From an uncultured Clostridia bacterium (GTDB taxonomy: Bacteria; Bacillota; Clostridia; TANB77; CAG-508), in the NCBI GenBank assembly GCA_949448405.1, contig CASTFX010000052.1:1-7792 (forward strand): a stretch of 7,792 nucleotides of DNA, given 5' to 3'. Positions 5,427 through 7,792 of this stretch are shown here, piece after piece (positions within the stretch are counted from its first letter, which is position 1; every line of letters starts with the position of its first letter). The position numbers and the translations under genes were made by a program. Below the pieces are notes generated by a model. It saw only the letters and a list, made by a program, of their open reading frames with translations. It did not search any database and was not told the DNA's origin.

Positions 5427-7781
5427 TTAGTTCCCTTCAAAATATTTTTGCATTTTCTTTGCTTCTATTTCTATATCAAATCCCATTTTTCTTATGGTAT
5501 TTCTTCTGTCTTCTCTCTTGTCTTTTTTATCATTACATTCATTTACTATTATTTCAGCCCATTCTTCTGCGTCTTTTTCTAATGATATGAATTCAAAGTC
5601 ATTTGACATTTTTACTAATTTTGGTATTACCTTTTTTGATGCAAATACTTTTAGGCTTGCTGCTTGTGCTTCGAGTAATATTACTGCTAATCCTTCGAAT
5701 AATGATGGCATAACTAGTGCATCCATTGCTTGCAATACTTCTTCTACATTATCTATTACTCCTAAGAAATTTACTTTATCTTCTATTTGTAGTTCTTTTG
5801 CTCTACTTTTAAGCTTCTCTTCTTCTTCACCTTGTCCACATATTAGAAGGTATGCATCTTTATTTTTTTCACAAATTTCTTTAAATATATCTAATAAGAA
5901 TATTTGATTTTTTTGGAAGTGTAGTCTTCCAACATTTCCGACTACAAATTTATTTTCTATGCCTAGTTTCTTTCTTACTTCTTTTCTTACTTTTTCATTA
6001 TATTTATAGCTTTCAGTATCAATTGCATTATTTATTACTTGATATTTATTCCCTTTTCTTATTGCTCTATAATAGAACCATTTTCCTGCTTTTTCTGAGC
6101 ATGTCCAAAAATCTGTTGCATAGCTTTCTATGAAGAATTTATTGAATCTGTGGAGCATTCCTCTTAAGAAGCTATCCATATTTTTAGAGTTATGGCTGTG
6201 TATGATTCTTTTTTCAATTTTATATTTTTTTGCATATTTTAGATAATCGATATTTGCTAAGCTGCATACATTTACCCATATTGCTGAATATTCTTTAGCA
6301 TGTTTTTCGAAAAACTCTGTCATGTCTTTAGTGTATTTTTCTCTATCTTTGCTTCTTGCTGTTATTCTATATACTTTTCCACCAAGTGACAAAATCTCGT
6401 CTTCATATGCTACAACTTCTGTATTACATAGAAAGTCAAATTGTACTTTTTCTCTGTCTATGTGTCTGTAATAATTCATTATTACACTTTCTACACCACC
6501 TGGATTTTCTGTTATTCCAAATACTAATACTTTCTTTTTATCTTCTGAAATTTCATTTTCTTCTTTCTTTAATATTCCTAATTTGCATAGTTTTTCTTTA
6601 GATATATTTACCAAATTATTCCAGTTTTCTAGTACGTAATATCCTACTACTGTTATTCCAAATCTTGCTATTCCTGCCTTACTTAATACTTCGAAGTATA
6701 AATAGCCATCCATAGGGTGCATGTATATTGTGTATGACAAATATCCATACATTAGTATCCATATATTGCCAAGTTTTCCACTGTTATGCTTTATTTTCTC
6801 ATATAATAAGGTCATAACCGCTGCCATAATTCCTTGTAGTATTATCATTCCAAGTATTCCATAGTCATTTAACCATCTTCTGTATGCTGTGTATATATTT
6901 CCGACTAAGTTACCTTCATGGAATAAAAATTCTAAGTGTCCTGTTTCTCTGTCCCCTAATTCATAGTCTGTAATCCCAACAGAGTCTAAATTTAGTATAA
7001 GACTATAGAAGGTCTCTTCTCCTCTTACCATTTTTATTTGTTTATCATTTTTTACATATTGGTTGAAGCATTCTATTGAGCCTCCACAATAGAATGTAAT
7101 GTAATCAAGCATGCCTTTTGTATTAATTCTTCCAGCTACTGCTGCACTATAATAGAAGATTATAAGTCCTAATACTCCTACTATTCCAAGTTTTATCATT
7201 GATTTTATCTTAATTGTCTTCTTCCATTCTTTACTTTGTGACCATAGAAGTATTCCAATCGTAACAACACCAACGACAAAGTCTATTATCATTCCTCTGT
7301 TTGACTGTATTAAATATGTAATTACAAATAATACCCCTGGAACGAGATATATCCAGTTTTCTTTTATATATCTTAATTTTTCTTCTCTTTCTTTTTTTAG
7401 GAAGAAATTATTCATAAATATTAATGTGTATGAAAATGCTGCAGCTAGTACAAAACATTGCATCATTGTTAAAGAGCTTGGAAGTGATACGTCTTTATTA
7501 TATGATGTGTGTTCTTTATATACAGTTAGAGCTCTTGAAAAGCCTGAAAATGGCTCATATCTTGTTGATATGTTTAATACTACAACAAATTGGAAGAAAA
7601 TTACCATTAGGCAGCAAAAAATTACCGCTAGCGTTATCCACCTTGGAATTTCTATTTTCTTCATCTTAATTTTTTCTGTTTCATGCTTTGTTTTTTTTGT
7701 AAAAATTTTCTTTGTAATGTATGATACAAGTATAAATTCTGCTGCACCTAATAGAAGCAATATGAAGGTTAGTTTTGACAT
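5427..7781 (-). CDS. Fusion of Wzy-like repeat-unit polymerase and GT4 glycosyltransferase
   Basis: This 784-residue protein has two parts. Residues 1 to about 395 are membrane-embedded, with hydrophobic segments near 5-25, 48-72, 107-127, 145-160, 165-181, 197-214, 309-327 and 340-385. Between them lies a large outside loop ending in GHLEFLFHEGNLVGNIYTAY, the hallmark region of oligosaccharide repeat-unit polymerases. A charged linker (about 395-416, near bases 6597-6534) leads into a complete GT4-type glycosyltransferase: VLVFGITENPGGVES (418-431), HSHN (528-531), GNVGRLHFQKNQ (615-626, Arg619 and Lys624) and the E-x7-E motif in LFEGLAVILLEAQ (Glu696, Glu704). Usually these are separate genes; here no stop, ribosome binding site or in-frame ATG marks a junction. 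The ATG at 7779-7781 is preceded by GGGA, but the frame is open to the window end, so a longer N-terminus is possible. The polymerase half would act outside and the transferase half inside the cell. Confidence 0.88.
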   Translation of the reverse strand: MSKLTFILLLLGAAEFILVSYITKKIFTKKTKHETEKIKMKKIEIPRWITLAVIFCCLMVIFFQFVVVLNISTRYEPFSGFSRALTVYKEHTSYNKDVSLPSSLTMMQCFVLAAAFSYTLIFMNNFFLKKEREEKLRYIKENWIYLVPGVLFVITYLIQSNRGMIIDFVVGVVTIGILLWSQSKEWKKTIKIKSMIKLGIVGVLGLIIFYYSAAVAGRINTKGMLDYITFYCGGSIECFNQYVKNDKQIKMVRGEETFYSLILNLDSVGITDYELGDRETGHLEFLFHEGNLVGNIYTAYRRWLNDYGILGMIILQGIMAAVMTLLYEKIKHNSGKLGNIWILMYGYLSYTIYMHPMDGYLYFEVLSKAGIARFGITVVGYYVLENWNNLVNISKEKLCKLGILKKEENEISEDKKKVLVFGITENPGGVESVIMNYYRHIDREKVQFDFLCNTEVVAYEDEILSLGGKVYRITARSKDREKYTKDMTEFFEKHAKEYSAIWVNVCSLANIDYLKYAKKYKIEKRIIHSHNSKNMDSFLRGMLHRFNKFFIESYATDFWTCSEKAGKWFYYRAIRKGNKYQVINNAIDTESYKYNEKVRKEVRKKLGIENKFVVGNVGRLHFQKNQIFLLDIFKEICEKNKDAYLLICGQGEEEEKLKSRAKELQIEDKVNFLGVIDNVEEVLQAMDALVMPSLFEGLAVILLEAQAASLKVFASKKVIPKLVKMSNDFEFISLEKDAEEWAEIIVNECNDKKDKREDRRNTIRKMGFDIEIEAKKMQKYFEGN

Positions 7782-7792
7782 TTCTATTCCCA

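Noticed and set aside
1..7792. CRISPR arrays, tRNA or rRNA genes.
   Set aside because: No regularly spaced repeats, cloverleaf sequences or conserved rRNA stretches were seen on either strand.

Overview
The window is AT-rich, and every gene I can support lies on the minus strand. It looks like part of a surface-polysaccharide (EPS, capsule or teichoic-like glycan) assembly operon from a low-GC Firmicute, most likely a Clostridia-type endospore former. The evidence for that is the very low GC, strong AAGGAGG-type ribosome binding sites, a PdaA-type deacetylase (a spore-cortex enzyme family) and a clostridial GITLI-type prepilin N-terminus. No species can be named from the sequence alone.

In transcription order (right to left), the operon opens with a 784-residue protein that joins a multi-pass oligosaccharide repeat-unit polymerase (Wzy-like) to a GT4-type glycosyltransferase in one frame. 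Four bases later comes a galactofuranosyltransferase-like gene. A Wzx-like flippase follows, split into two frames by a frameshift near 4020-4054. After a 167-base gap filled by nested inverted repeats comes a complete UDP-galactopyranose mutase (glf). The logic is coherent: Glf makes UDP-Galf, the galactofuranosyltransferase and GT4 domain build a Galf-containing repeat unit, Wzx flips it and the Wzy-like domain polymerises it outside the membrane.

The 422-base gap after glf holds two copies of a structured repeat (about 132 and 155 bases). Their stems differ in sequence but remain complementary, while their internal loops are conserved. A perfect 10+2+10 palindrome then abuts the ribosome binding site of a PdaA-like polysaccharide deacetylase.

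After the deacetylase there is a textbook sigma-A promoter (TTGACA, 17 bases, TATAAT). It drives a leader of about 190 bases that contains a 91-base imperfect hairpin followed by six U's. Its G-U wobbles show that the minus strand is the functional RNA. Beyond it starts a prepilin-like gene cut off by the window edge. The arrangement looks like a transcription-attenuation or riboswitch-like leader, or a small RNA, and I do not recognise its class. The two-copy structured repeat and this leader are the main candidates for something undescribed.
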